Below are positions 25,292-34,985 of a stretch of DNA of 42,659 nt, piece after piece. Below the pieces are notes generated by a model. It ran no database searches. It had not been told where the DNA came from and saw only the letters and a program-made list of their open reading frames with translations. Where the stretch lies: the NCBI GenBank assembly GCA_017617315.1, contig JAFZWM010000037.1, forward strand, positions 1-42,659, read 5' to 3'. The translations under genes were made by a program, and so were the position numbers. This DNA comes from Bacteroidaceae bacterium. GTDB lineage: Bacteria; Bacteroidota; Bacteroidia; Bacteroidales; Bacteroidaceae. Positions within the stretch are counted from its first letter, which is position 1; each line of letters opens with the position of its first letter.

Positions 25292-28200
25292 ATGAAGAAA
25301 ACACTGCAGCAAATACTGTTGCAAGCACTTTTTATGCTTGTAACCGTAGCATCGGCTACAGCATAGAATGTTATTACCGGTCGTGTAACCGATGCCGTAT
25401 CGGGCGACCCGCTCATTGGAGCATACGTTATAGTAAAGACCGACAAGGAGGCAGAGGGTGCATCTACCGATCTTGAAGGCAAGTTCACATTATCTACAAA
25501 AAAAGAACTTCCGCTTGCGCTGCACATCGAGTTTGTTGGCTACCGAGGTGTTGATGTGGATGTGTACGACAACTCTGACGCCATAGAAATCCAACTTCAG
25601 GAGAACTATCGCTTCATCGACGAGGTTGTGGTTGTTGGCTACGGTCAGCAGAAGAAAGGCGACCTTACGGGAGCCGTTTCTTCGGTAAAACTGGGACAGA
25701 TGAAGAGCATCACCGCATCGTCGTTCAACTCGGCTTTGGCTGGAAGCGTTGCCGGCGTTCAGGTTACTCCAACATCTGGTGCGCCAGGCGGAGGCGTAAG
25801 CATAAGAGTGCGCGGAAGCAGTTCGGTTCAGGGCGGAAACGAGCCGCTCTATGTCATCGACGGATTCCCTGTTTATGGCGAGACATTCTCGCAACTCAAT
25901 CCTGGCGACATAGAGTCTATAAATATTCTGAAAGATGCCTCGGCTACGGCAATCTATGGTTCGCGAGGTGCTAACGGAGTTGTTATCGTTACGACGAAGA
26001 ACGGAAGCTTCAACCAGAAGACACAGGTTGTTTATGACGGAAGCATCGGCGTGCAGAGCCTTCGCAAGAAGATTGACGTGCTTAATGCGCGCGAGTTTGC
26101 GCAACTCCGCAACGATGCGCTCTACGACACCAATCCGTCGCTGGGCAAGTATCAGTATCTTTCTCAAAGCGAGATTGATGCGTTGGGAGAGGGTACAGAC
26201 TGGCAGGATGCCGCTTTCCGCTCGGCTCGTGTAACAAGCCATCAGTTAACCGTTTCGGGCGGCGGAAGCAACGTGCGCTACAGCATCTCGGGAAGTTATT
26301 TCGACCAAGACGGAATTATCCGCAACACAGGCTTCTCGCGCTTCACCACACGCGCCAATCTCGACATCAAACTAAACAACAAACTCCGCCTCGGACTCAG
26401 TCTTAACGGCAACAAGACCGATACAGACAATGCGCCTTCGGGCATCATCTCGTCGCTCTTGCTGATGCCGCCAACAGCCACAATCTACGAGGCCGACGGC
26501 AGTTACACGCTCCGTAATCCGTTCGAGAATGTCTTTGCCAATCCTATTGCTTCGATAAATGAACGCATAGACAAGACTCGCCGCTACTACGTTCTGGCAA
26601 ATGCCTTTGCCGAGTGGGAGATTATAAAGAACCTCAGACTGAAGGTTGCCTTCGGAGCAAACATATCTAACTCAAAGAATAAATCTTACGTTCCGTCGTA
26701 CATATACGATGGTGCATCGAGCAACGGCTCGGCATCAATCAGTTCGTCAGATGCCTATTCGTGGCTGAACGAGAACACGCTGACATACGATTTGAGGGTT
26801 AAGCGACACCATTCGTTCAACTTCCTTCTGGGCTACACTCAGCAGGTAAACATCAACGAATCGTTTGGGGCAGGAAGCAACGACTATGTTACCGACGACC
26901 TTTTGTACAATAATCTTGCAAGCGGTTCGGTAATAACCACACCATCGTCGTCGGCTTCGAAGCACGCGCTTATTTCTTATCTCGGTCGTGTAAACTATAA
27001 TTTTCGAGAGCGTTACTATCTGTCTGCCAGCCTCAGAACCGACGGCTCGTCGCGATTCGGCTCGGACAAGAAGTGGGGTGTGTTTCCATCGGTAGGAGCA
27101 TCGTGGAACGTGGCAAACGAGAAATTCTTCAAACCATACACAAAGATTGTCAGCGACTTGAAGGCGCGTATTAGCTACGGTGTCACTGGAAATCAGGAGA
27201 TAGGTAATTACCAGTCGCTATCAACGCTTTCGAGTTCGCGATATCTTTTTAATGAAGAGACGGCCATCGGTTTCAGACCCGACCGCATCTCGAATGCCGA
27301 ACTGGGTTGGGAGACAACTCATCAGTACGATGCAGGAATTGATGCCGGACTGTTTGGCGGCAGACTGAACATCTGTCTTGACTATTATTACAAAAAGACC
27401 GAAGACCTTCTGCTTGATGTGGCAATCCCTTGGACATCAGGTTATTCGAGCTCTTTGCAGAACTACGGCTCGGTTTCGAACAAGGGTTTTGAGTTTACGG
27501 TAAGCAGCAAGAACTTTACCGGAAAGAAATTCAGTTGGGACACTCAGTTTAACATCTCGTTTAACCGTAACAAAGTGCTCGAACTTGGCGGCGGAGTTGA
27601 TTCGTACATCACCTCGAATATGTCTTACGCCTACATCGTTAAGGTTGGCGAGCCTCTCGGACTCTTCTACGGAGCCGTTGTAGACGGCGTTCTTCAGGAA
27701 GGCGAGGTTGAGACAAAGGGTAAATTCACAGGACAGGGCACGCCAAAGCCGGGCGACCTTTTATATAAGGACATCGACGGCGACGGAACATTCGTCAGCG
27801 CATCAGACCGAACCATCATCGGAAAGGCGCAGCCCGATTTCTTGTTCTCTCTTACAAACAACTTTACTTATGCCAACTTCGACCTCAGCATCTTCCTTCA
27901 CGGCGTTGTCGGAAACGAGTTGCACAATGGCACAAAGCAGTCGCTCGAACTCTTCAACGGCCAGCAGAATGCCGACGGAACAGCACGCGACCGTTGGACT
28001 GAGACGAACGCAAGCAACACCGTGCCGAGAGCCAAACTCGACCCTGCTCCGGTTGTTTCGAATCGCTTTATCGAAGACGGAACGTTTGTCCGCATAAAGA
28101 ACATAACGCTTGGCTATACATTCGGAAAGCGCATCACCAGTCTGCTTGGCATAAACAGCCTTCGCGTGTACGCATCGGCAACCAATCCGATTACATGGAC

Positions 28201-28321
28201 ATCGTATTCGGGATTCGACCCCGAAGTTACATCGGGCAACAACACAGCCCAGCAGGGATACGATTCGGGAATATATCCGGTAGCAAAATCGTACAACTTT
28301 GGCGTAAACATCAAGTTCTAA
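25292..28321 (+). pseudogene. SusC/RagA-type TonB-dependent transporter, interrupted by an in-frame amber codon
   Basis: The frame begins at ATG 25292 with a signal peptide (MKKTLQQILLQALFMLVTVA) that ends ATA, followed by TAG at 25364-25366. It then continues open for 984 codons to 28321. After the stop come NVITGRVTDAVSGDPLIGAY (carboxypeptidase-like domain), the TonB-linked segment DEVVVVGYGQQKKGDLTGAV, a plug with PLYVIDGFPVYG and SATAIYGSRGANGVVIV, and a full barrel. The intact paralogue at 31822 reads AYAQKEIKGRV at this place, so TAG replaces a glutamine CAG. Without readthrough the protein would be only a 24-residue signal peptide. An internal GTG at 25556 would make a product lacking export signal and regulatory domain. 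The paired SusD follows after 20 bases. Confidence 0.85.
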
Positions 28322-28341
28322 AATCCTAAAAAGAAATTTAT

Positions 28342-29820
28342 ATGAAGATATACAAGATACTAAACAATACGGCTGCTGTTTTGGCTGCTCTTGCTATTGC
28401 ATCGTGCGCCGAACTCGAGGAGAAGCCCGAGTCGAGCATGGTGAGCCAGCAGTTCTACAACACCGAGGCTGATGCCGTGGCTGCCGTAAATGCAGTTTAT
28501 GCCGACCTTAATCCGTCGGGACAGAGCATCTACAATTCGCTGTTCCAGATTGGAGTTGAGATGGCAACAGACGATTATATGGCAGGTCCTCGTGCCCGAA
28601 ACGCCCATGTGCGTGCCATTTCGTCGCTCATTCACGACCCGTCTAACGACCGTATGCAGGAACTATGGCGACAGAGTTACGCGCTGATAAAAGATGCCAA
28701 CGCTGCCATCGACCATATTGTCGAGATTCCGGCTGCCAACATAAGCGAGGAGAAGAGACAGCGCACCATCAACGAGGCCAAGTTCCTCCGTGCGCTAAAC
28801 TACTTCAATCTTGTGCGATGGTTTGGCGATGTGCCTTTGGTGCTTCACGAAATATCTACACTTGATGCCGGACATCTCAACGTTGTTCAGGCAACCGAGG
28901 CTGAGGTCTACGCTCAGATTGAGCAGGACTTGAAGGATGCCGAGAATCTACCGTCTGTATATCCGGCTTCCGACCTTGGAAGGGCAACGTCGGGTGCGGC
29001 AAAGACAGTTCTGTCTAAAGTCTATCTCACTCAGAAAAAGTGGGAACAGGCGGCGCAGAAGGCAAAGGAAGTAATCGACGAAGGCAACTATCGCTTGTTC
29101 GACGATTATGCCGATGTATTCAGCGTTGACAAGGAGAACACCGTAGAGCACATTTTCTCGATACAGTTCAAGGGCAACGCCAACTTCCGCGGAAACTCGC
29201 TTGCAAGCCGCTCTGCTCCGTACGAGCCCGAGGGCGTTAATGGCGACTATGCCGATGAGTTGAATGTTGCCGGCGGATTGTTTCAGAGTTATCGTCCCGA
29301 GGACCGCCGCCTTGAGGTGAATTTCATTACTCAGATGGTTAGCCCTGTAAACGGCAAACTGTATGTCTTGAGCGAGCCTCATTTCTATATGTACTACGAC
29401 CATAGCGTTGTTGGGGCGCAGGGACAGTCGTCAATAAACCTTCCGCTTATCCGCTATGCCGAGGTGCTTCTGATATATGCTGAGGCTCTGAACGAGATTG
29501 AAGGTCCTTCGGCTGTTGCATACGATGCGGTTGACCAAGTGCGCCGTCGTGCCGGAATTCCGACATTGGCTGAGATTGAGCCGAACTTGAGTCAGAAAGC
29601 GTTCCGCGACTCGGTTTTCGAAGAACGCAGAAAGGAATTTGTGTATCAGTATCACCGTTGGTTCGACTTGGTTAGAAGAGGTTCCGACTATTACATCAAG
29701 ACTCTTACCGCCGCAGGAAAGCCTAACGCTGCGCCTCGCCACCTGCATTTTCCAATTCCGCAGCGCGAGATAGACCTGAATCCAAACCTGAAGCAGAATC
29801 CAGATTGGGTGAACTATTAA
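28342..29820 (+). CDS. SusD/RagB family surface lipoprotein 1
   Basis: A 492-residue outer-surface glycan- or nutrient-binding lipoprotein with lipobox AIASC (lipidated Cys22). The family pattern is visible: an N-terminal EKPESSMVSQQFYNTEADAV segment, helical repeats (INEAKFLRALNYFNLVRWFG near 140-159) and the C-terminal VFEERRKEFVYQYHRWFDLV near 425-444, ending NPNLKQNPDWVNY. It would cap the SusC barrel encoded just upstream, which carries an amber codon. It may therefore be orphaned unless readthrough occurs or it works with the other transporter. The 90-base gap to the sulfatase holds an AT-rich repeat. Confidence 0.93.
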   Translation: MKIYKILNNTAAVLAALAIASCAELEEKPESSMVSQQFYNTEADAVAAVNAVYADLNPSGQSIYNSLFQIGVEMATDDYMAGPRARNAHVRAISSLIHDPSNDRMQELWRQSYALIKDANAAIDHIVEIPAANISEEKRQRTINEAKFLRALNYFNLVRWFGDVPLVLHEISTLDAGHLNVVQATEAEVYAQIEQDLKDAENLPSVYPASDLGRATSGAAKTVLSKVYLTQKKWEQAAQKAKEVIDEGNYRLFDDYADVFSVDKENTVEHIFSIQFKGNANFRGNSLASRSAPYEPEGVNGDYADELNVAGGLFQSYRPEDRRLEVNFITQMVSPVNGKLYVLSEPHFYMYYDHSVVGAQGQSSINLPLIRYAEVLLIYAEALNEIEGPSAVAYDAVDQVRRRAGIPTLAEIEPNLSQKAFRDSVFEERRKEFVYQYHRWFDLVRRGSDYYIKTLTAAGKPNAAPRHLHFPIPQREIDLNPNLKQNPDWVNY

Positions 29821-29870
29821 TCAATTCACAATTCATAATTGACAATTCATAATTCATAATTCTGAATTGA
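29821..29870. repeat. AT-rich repeat bounded by 8-bp inverted ends
   Basis: TCAATTCA (29821-29828) and TGAATTGA (29863-29870) are perfect inverted repeats bounding a 50-base segment of ATTCATAATT-like repeats. It starts directly after the SusD stop codon. Similar AATTCATAATTC strings are common in Bacteroidales intergenic DNA; function is unknown. Confidence 0.6.
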
Positions 29871-29910
29871 TATTGGTTTTGACAGTTGACAATTAAAAAA
29901 AACTTAGAAC

Positions 29911-31536
29911 ATGAACACAGCAAGAAACATCGCTTTGGCATCGCTCGGAATGTTGAGCGCGAGCCATGCCGCAGCACAGAAGGACACCCGTCCAAACATT
30001 ATATTCATCATGGTCGACGACCTTGGATTTTCAGACCTTGGTTGTTACGGAGCATCGGATATTCAGACTCCTAACCTCGACAGACTTGCGAGCGAGGGTG
30101 TCCGCTTCCGTCAGTTTTACAACAACTCGATAAGTGCGCCAACGCGTGCATCGCTCATCACAGGTCAGTTTCAGCATAATGCCGGAATGGGTTTCTTTGA
30201 GCGCGATTTGGGCGACCCTCATTACGGCGACCACTTGCGTAGCGATGTGGCAACCTTTGGCGAGGTTCTTCACAATGCCGGTTACACAACCTTGCTTTCG
30301 GGCAAGTGGCATGTAGGATCGCACGAAGGTCAGCGTCCGTGGGAGCGCGGTTTCGACCATTTCTTCGGATTCCTTGGCGGCGCGAGCCTTTATTATGCTC
30401 CTCCGCAGGGTGCTAAAACCGATAAGAACGAGCGCAGCAGAGGCTTCCGCGATGTTAAACTCTTCAAGGACGGGCAGCCTTACAAACTTGAGCAGGGCAA
30501 GTATCTTACTCAGGAAATAGGCAATCATGCCGTAGAGTTCATTGGCGATGCAGCCAAGAGCGACAATCCGTTCTTCCTCTATCTGGCGTTCAATGCTCCT
30601 CATTGGCCACTTCAGGCTTTGCCAGAGGATATCGCAAAGTACAAAGGCGTTTATGATGGCGGATGGGATTCGCTCCGTACCCTTCGTTACGAGAATGCCA
30701 AGAAAATAGGCGTTGTTAGTGCAAATCAGGAACTTACAAAGCACGACGACCTCGTAAATCCGTGGAATAAACTGTCTGTCATCGAAAAGGCATTCTGGGC
30801 AAAGCGTCAGGAAGTTTACGCAGCGATGGTGGATAGGGTAGACCAAGAAATAGGTCGTGTACTTGCAAAACTAAAGGAGGTTGGCCGCGACCAGAACACC
30901 ATCATCTTCTTTATTTCCGACAATGGAGCGCAGGGCGGCGCAGAACGCGGTATAGGCGGTCAGATAGCAACAGGCGAGGTTGGAACTCCCGGTTCTTACC
31001 ACACACAGAACAGCAACTGGTCGCAGGCTGGCGATTCGCCATTCCGCAACTATAAGTCAACACCTTACGAGGGCGGAATCTCTGCACCGTTCATTGCTTG
31101 GTATCCTTCGCAGATTAAGGGCGGCAGAATTGTCGATGGCATTGGTCACATCATCGACGTAGCCCCAACATTCTACGAACTTGCAAAGGCTAAATATCCG
31201 AAGAAGCAGAACGGAAACGCCATTCTTCCGCTGGCAGGAAAGAGCCTTGTGCCTGTTCTTACAGGAAAGGCCGATGTTGTAAACCGCGGTGCGCCTCTCT
31301 TCTGGGAGTGGGCTGGCAATCAGGCGGTGCGCGAAGGCAAGTGGAAGTATGTTCATGCCGACCCTGAACTTGGCGACGAACTCTACGACATCGAGAACGA
31401 CCGTGCCGAAAACTACAACGTGGCTGCCGAGCATCCCGAAATTGTGGCATCGCTCAAGAAAAAGTTCGAAGACTGGGCAAAGAAGAACAACGTAAAGAAC
31501 CCTTATCCTTCGGAGTGGCCACACTTCAGATGGTAA
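29911..31536 (+). CDS. Ser-type arylsulfatase (family S1), copy 1
   Basis: A 541-residue secreted sulfatase with a signal peptide (MNTARNIALASLGMLSASHA). Metal ligands Asp36 and Asp37 lie in IMVDDLGFSDLG. The modification site is S75-A-P-T-R79, so the formylglycine arises from serine, not cysteine. Further active-site segments are GKWHVG, NAPHWPLQ and FISDNGAQGG. The C-terminal domain ends NPYPSEWPHFRW. The sequence resembles classical arylsulfatases of the S1 family, and the exact substrate cannot be told. Serine-type sites need an anaerobic sulfatase-maturating enzyme, encoded at 38169. The protein would release sulfate in the periplasm or at the surface. Confidence 0.92.
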   Translation: MNTARNIALASLGMLSASHAAAQKDTRPNIIFIMVDDLGFSDLGCYGASDIQTPNLDRLASEGVRFRQFYNNSISAPTRASLITGQFQHNAGMGFFERDLGDPHYGDHLRSDVATFGEVLHNAGYTTLLSGKWHVGSHEGQRPWERGFDHFFGFLGGASLYYAPPQGAKTDKNERSRGFRDVKLFKDGQPYKLEQGKYLTQEIGNHAVEFIGDAAKSDNPFFLYLAFNAPHWPLQALPEDIAKYKGVYDGGWDSLRTLRYENAKKIGVVSANQELTKHDDLVNPWNKLSVIEKAFWAKRQEVYAAMVDRVDQEIGRVLAKLKEVGRDQNTIIFFISDNGAQGGAERGIGGQIATGEVGTPGSYHTQNSNWSQAGDSPFRNYKSTPYEGGISAPFIAWYPSQIKGGRIVDGIGHIIDVAPTFYELAKAKYPKKQNGNAILPLAGKSLVPVLTGKADVVNRGAPLFWEWAGNQAVREGKWKYVHADPELGDELYDIENDRAENYNVAAEHPEIVASLKKKFEDWAKKNNVKNPYPSEWPHFRW

Positions 31537-31569
31537 AAAACAAGAAACTCCGTCTATATGTTTTATAGT

Positions 31570-31608
31570 AACAACGAGGCTGATTAAGTCCTTTTCAGTC
31601 TCGTTGTT
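31570..31608 (+). terminator. Terminator-like hairpin after sulfatase 1
   Basis: AACAACGAGGCTGA (31570-31583) pairs with TCAGTCTCGTTGTT (31595-31608), 14 bp with one G-U pair. It is followed by ATTCGACTTTATT, a weak T tract. It lies 33 bases after the sulfatase stop and separates the two SusC/SusD groups. Confidence 0.65.
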
Positions 31609-31644
31609 ATTCGACTTTATTGTCTGTAATGTGAATTTCCAGTT

Positions 31645-31696
31645 ATGATCAGTTCCGTCTTGCTTCTTGAGTGAAAGTCGAGCAGGGACCGATCAT
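31645..31696 (+). other. Possible leader RNA hairpin upstream of the second SusC
   Basis: ATGATCAGTTCC (31645-31656) and GGGACCGATCAT (31685-31696) can pair over 12 positions, ten of them Watson-Crick, around a 28-base loop. The structure lies in the 285-base gap before the second susC. No clear -7/-33 pair was found in that gap. It could be an attenuator, a regulator site or chance. Confidence 0.35.
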
Positions 31697-31821
31697 TCTG
31701 GATAACACAAATCTCCCCCCTATTTGATAAGCGTAAAGCAAGCATTAACTACACAATATTACAAACAAAAAGAATTGTACAAACTAATAAATTGAATTAT
31801 TTTAAAAAGATTGTTTTTTTT

Positions 31822-34800
31822 ATGAGGATTTTATTGAAACATTTATTGTTGCAGGCAGCCCTTTTGCTTACAACAGTCGCGGCCTATGCCCAAAAGGAAA
31901 TAAAAGGTCGCGTGGTCGATGCCATAACGGGCGACCCGCTGATTGGTGCTTCGGTCACCGTTAAGAATGATACGCAGGGAGCTGCAACCGATCTTGACGG
32001 AAAGTTCAGTCTGTCGGTACAGAAGAATTTTCCATTGACACTTCATTTCGATTACGTGGGCTACCGTGACCTCGATGTTGAAGTCTACGACAATGCAGAG
32101 TCGGTAGAAGTACGTTTGGAAGAAATAAACCATTTCACCGACGAGGTGGTGGTGATAGGCTATGGCACACAGCGTCGCGGTGACATTTCTACAGCCATCA
32201 GTTCTGTTAACGGCGACCAGATTGTAAGTCTGCCAACCTCAACCCTTACGCAGGCTCTTGCCGGATTGTCATCGGGCATCTCGCTGCAACAGGTGAGCGG
32301 TGCCCCCGGAACTGCACCTGCCATCCGTATTCGTGGAGCAGGCTCTATCAACAGCGGCAATGATCCGCTATATGTTATTGATGGCTATCCTACCACCGAC
32401 AGCGAATTGTTCAACAGCCTGAATCAGAACGATATCGAGAATATCCAGATTTTGAAGGATGCTGCCTCGTCGGCCATATATGGTTCGAAGGCAGGAAACG
32501 GTGTCATAATCGTTACTACAAAGCAGGGCAGACTGGGCAAGCCACGCGTACAACTTTCTACTCAGTTTGGTATCAGTCAGGTAGAACGCTATGTCGATGT
32601 GCTTAATGCCTCTGAATTTCTCGATATGGTTATTGAGGCGCGTACCAACAACGGAACCATCGGCAACTATCCCGATTTGATAAAACTGCGCGATAGTGGC
32701 AACTATCCCGACACCGACTGGCAGAAGGCAATTTTCCGCAATGCCTCTAATTTCAGAGTCAATGCCTCGGTTAGCGGTGGCACGGAGCTTGTGAAGTACA
32801 ATTTCTCGGCCAATTATCAGGATGAGGACGGTATTCTGCTTAATTCTTTCTATAAGCGTGTTAATCTGAAGGGAGGCTTCGAGGCCCGCCTTAGCAACTA
32901 TGTCAAGATAGGTGCGTCTTTCTCGTCAAGTTATACAAGCCGTCGCTCGCAGCAGCCTTCGGGTGGAAATACCGAGAACGTTTCGGGAATCATTGCCGAG
33001 GCTCTCACATACGCGCCGATATTGCCTGTATATCAGCCTAACGGTGACTATACGCAGGTGGCTCAGCACTATAGCGGAAAAGATGGTCAGCCAGACTATG
33101 GATTGAACAACAAGATATACAATCCTGTGTCAAATCTTCTGGAGAACAACGATGACACGAAAGGATTCCGCACGCTTACCAGCGCATATCTGCAGGTTGA
33201 GCCATTGGAGGGATTGTCGGTGCGCTCAACGGTAAACCTTACAACCAATTCTTCGCGACACGACTATTATCAGTCGGCTTATCTCTTGGGAAGCAATCTG
33301 ATAGGCAACAAGTCAACTCCCGATCTTAACTCAATTGATGCCTACCGTATTGCTGGCTATGGATACAACATCTACTGGTCGACAACGGCAAACTATAACT
33401 TCCAGATTGACGGCAAGCATCACTTCAACGTGGTGGCCGGATACGACTTGGAGCACAACAGCGGCTTCAGCGTGCGTCAGGACGACCGTACCGATTCGAG
33501 CAATCCGGTGGCATACAGCAATACCAATATAACCAATGTGAACGGCGCAACCCTTTGGACAGGCTCGTCTTCAAATTCAGAATATTCGTTCGATGCTTTA
33601 TTCAGCCGTCTTATTTACGACTATGACGGCCGTTACAATCTGTCGGCATCTATCCGCCGCGACCGTTCAAGCAAGTTCGGTCCTGACAAGAGGGCAGGCT
33701 GGTTCTACTCCGTTTCGGGTGCATGGAACGCCAAGCAGGAACGCTTTCTGAAAGATGTTGAATGGCTCAATGCCCTGAAAGTGCGCGCAAGTTATGGCGT
33801 GACGGGTAATGACCAGATTGGCAATAATTATGCGTGGATTTCATCGCTTGCCTCAAACCATCAGGTGGTGTTTGGCACAACAACCTTGCCGTCGTACTAT
33901 CCTGCCGGATATTCGAACACTCAACTGGGCTGGGAGAAAAACCGACAGGCAGACTTAGGCCTCGACTTTGAAGTGCTGAAGCGCGTAACGCTTACGTTCG
34001 ACTGGTATCAGCGCCGTAGCGATGTAGTGATGAAGGCTGCGATTCCTAATTTCAACGGAATCTCTGGCAGCATAAATATGAATGCCGGCGAGGTTGAGAA
34101 TAAAGGAGCGGAAATTTCGCTTGGCGTGAAGATTATCGACAGCAAGGACTGGAAGTGGCATACACAGATAAACTGGTCGAAGAACAACAACAAAATTCTG
34201 TCGCTGGCCGATAATCAGAAGCAGTTGAGCAGCGAGAAGGCCGGAACCAAGTGGGCAAATGTGATTCGTAACTATGTAGGCCGTCCGATGGGCGATATGT
34301 ACATGCTGAAGGTTATCGGAACTTTCAATACCGAGGAAGACCTCAACACTTATGCAAAGAATGGCTCTCAGGGCATCGGCGACTTGATTTTTGAGGATGT
34401 GAACGATGACGGCGTCATCAATACCGACGACTATCAGCTTGTTGGAAATTATCAGCCAGACTTCACTTATGGCTGGAGTAACAACGTGCGGTATAAGAAC
34501 ATCGATTTGTCTCTGACCATAGACGGACAGGTAGGCGGAAAAGTTATCAACGCAGCAGCACGCGCCTATACCCTGAACCGCTGGGACGATAATGTGCTGG
34601 CAGAGTCTGGTCTGAACCGCTGGCGTTCGGCCGATAATCCGGGAAACGGTCTGTCGCATGTTGCCGGAACAAACAACCTTGGCACAAATATCGGTCCAAG
34701 TACCCGCTACCTCTATTCTGCAAGTTTCCTGCGCATCCGCAGCCTGTCGTTGGGCTATACTCTGCCTCGGAAGTGGAGCGGTTTCATCGGCATCAACAGT

Positions 34801-34965
34801 TTGAGAGCAAGTGTAAACGTGCAGAATCTTTGGACATTCGACAACTATTCGGGCTATTCTGTCGAGGCCAACTATAAGGGCAACTCTGCCACAAACAACG
34901 GTGTTGACTTCGGAAGTTATCCGCCATCGCGCGTCATCACTTTCGGACTTAATCTAAACTTTTAA
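31822..34965 (+). CDS. SusC/RagA-type TonB-dependent transporter 2
   Basis: A 1047-residue outer-membrane importer. The ATG at 31822 is chosen over an in-frame TTG at 31792 since it begins the signal peptide MRILLKHLLLQAALLLTTVA, cleaved at AYAQ. Domains in order are a carboxypeptidase-like regulatory domain (KEIKGRVVDAITGDPLIGAS), the TonB-linked segment DEVVVIGYGTQRRGDISTAI, the plug (PLYVIDGYPTT, SSAIYGSKAGNGVIIV) and the barrel, ending VITFGLNLNF. The first 110 residues closely match the amber-interrupted paralogue at 25292, so the two arose by duplication. It is paired with the SusD gene 20 bases downstream. As the only intact SusC here, it probably carries the import function. Confidence 0.95.
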   Translation: MRILLKHLLLQAALLLTTVAAYAQKEIKGRVVDAITGDPLIGASVTVKNDTQGAATDLDGKFSLSVQKNFPLTLHFDYVGYRDLDVEVYDNAESVEVRLEEINHFTDEVVVIGYGTQRRGDISTAISSVNGDQIVSLPTSTLTQALAGLSSGISLQQVSGAPGTAPAIRIRGAGSINSGNDPLYVIDGYPTTDSELFNSLNQNDIENIQILKDAASSAIYGSKAGNGVIIVTTKQGRLGKPRVQLSTQFGISQVERYVDVLNASEFLDMVIEARTNNGTIGNYPDLIKLRDSGNYPDTDWQKAIFRNASNFRVNASVSGGTELVKYNFSANYQDEDGILLNSFYKRVNLKGGFEARLSNYVKIGASFSSSYTSRRSQQPSGGNTENVSGIIAEALTYAPILPVYQPNGDYTQVAQHYSGKDGQPDYGLNNKIYNPVSNLLENNDDTKGFRTLTSAYLQVEPLEGLSVRSTVNLTTNSSRHDYYQSAYLLGSNLIGNKSTPDLNSIDAYRIAGYGYNIYWSTTANYNFQIDGKHHFNVVAGYDLEHNSGFSVRQDDRTDSSNPVAYSNTNITNVNGATLWTGSSSNSEYSFDALFSRLIYDYDGRYNLSASIRRDRSSKFGPDKRAGWFYSVSGAWNAKQERFLKDVEWLNALKVRASYGVTGNDQIGNNYAWISSLASNHQVVFGTTTLPSYYPAGYSNTQLGWEKNRQADLGLDFEVLKRVTLTFDWYQRRSDVVMKAAIPNFNGISGSINMNAGEVENKGAEISLGVKIIDSKDWKWHTQINWSKNNNKILSLADNQKQLSSEKAGTKWANVIRNYVGRPMGDMYMLKVIGTFNTEEDLNTYAKNGSQGIGDLIFEDVNDDGVINTDDYQLVGNYQPDFTYGWSNNVRYKNIDLSLTIDGQVGGKVINAAARAYTLNRWDDNVLAESGLNRWRSADNPGNGLSHVAGTNNLGTNIGPSTRYLYSASFLRIRSLSLGYTLPRKWSGFIGINSLRASVNVQNLWTFDNYSGYSVEANYKGNSATNNGVDFGSYPPSRVITFGLNLNF

Positions 34966-34985
34966 ACAAAGGAGGACAAATATAT

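Noticed and set aside
25364-25366. TAG as a recoded sense codon (general genetic-code change)
   Set aside because: Other genes in the window end in TAG with non-coding sequence after it, for example at 5778 and 20556, so TAG is a normal stop here.
25556-28321. Calling the first SusC as a normal gene from the internal GTG
   Set aside because: This would lack signal peptide and regulatory domain; the upstream in-frame sequence matches the paralogue closely, so the true gene begins at 25292 and carries an amber codon.
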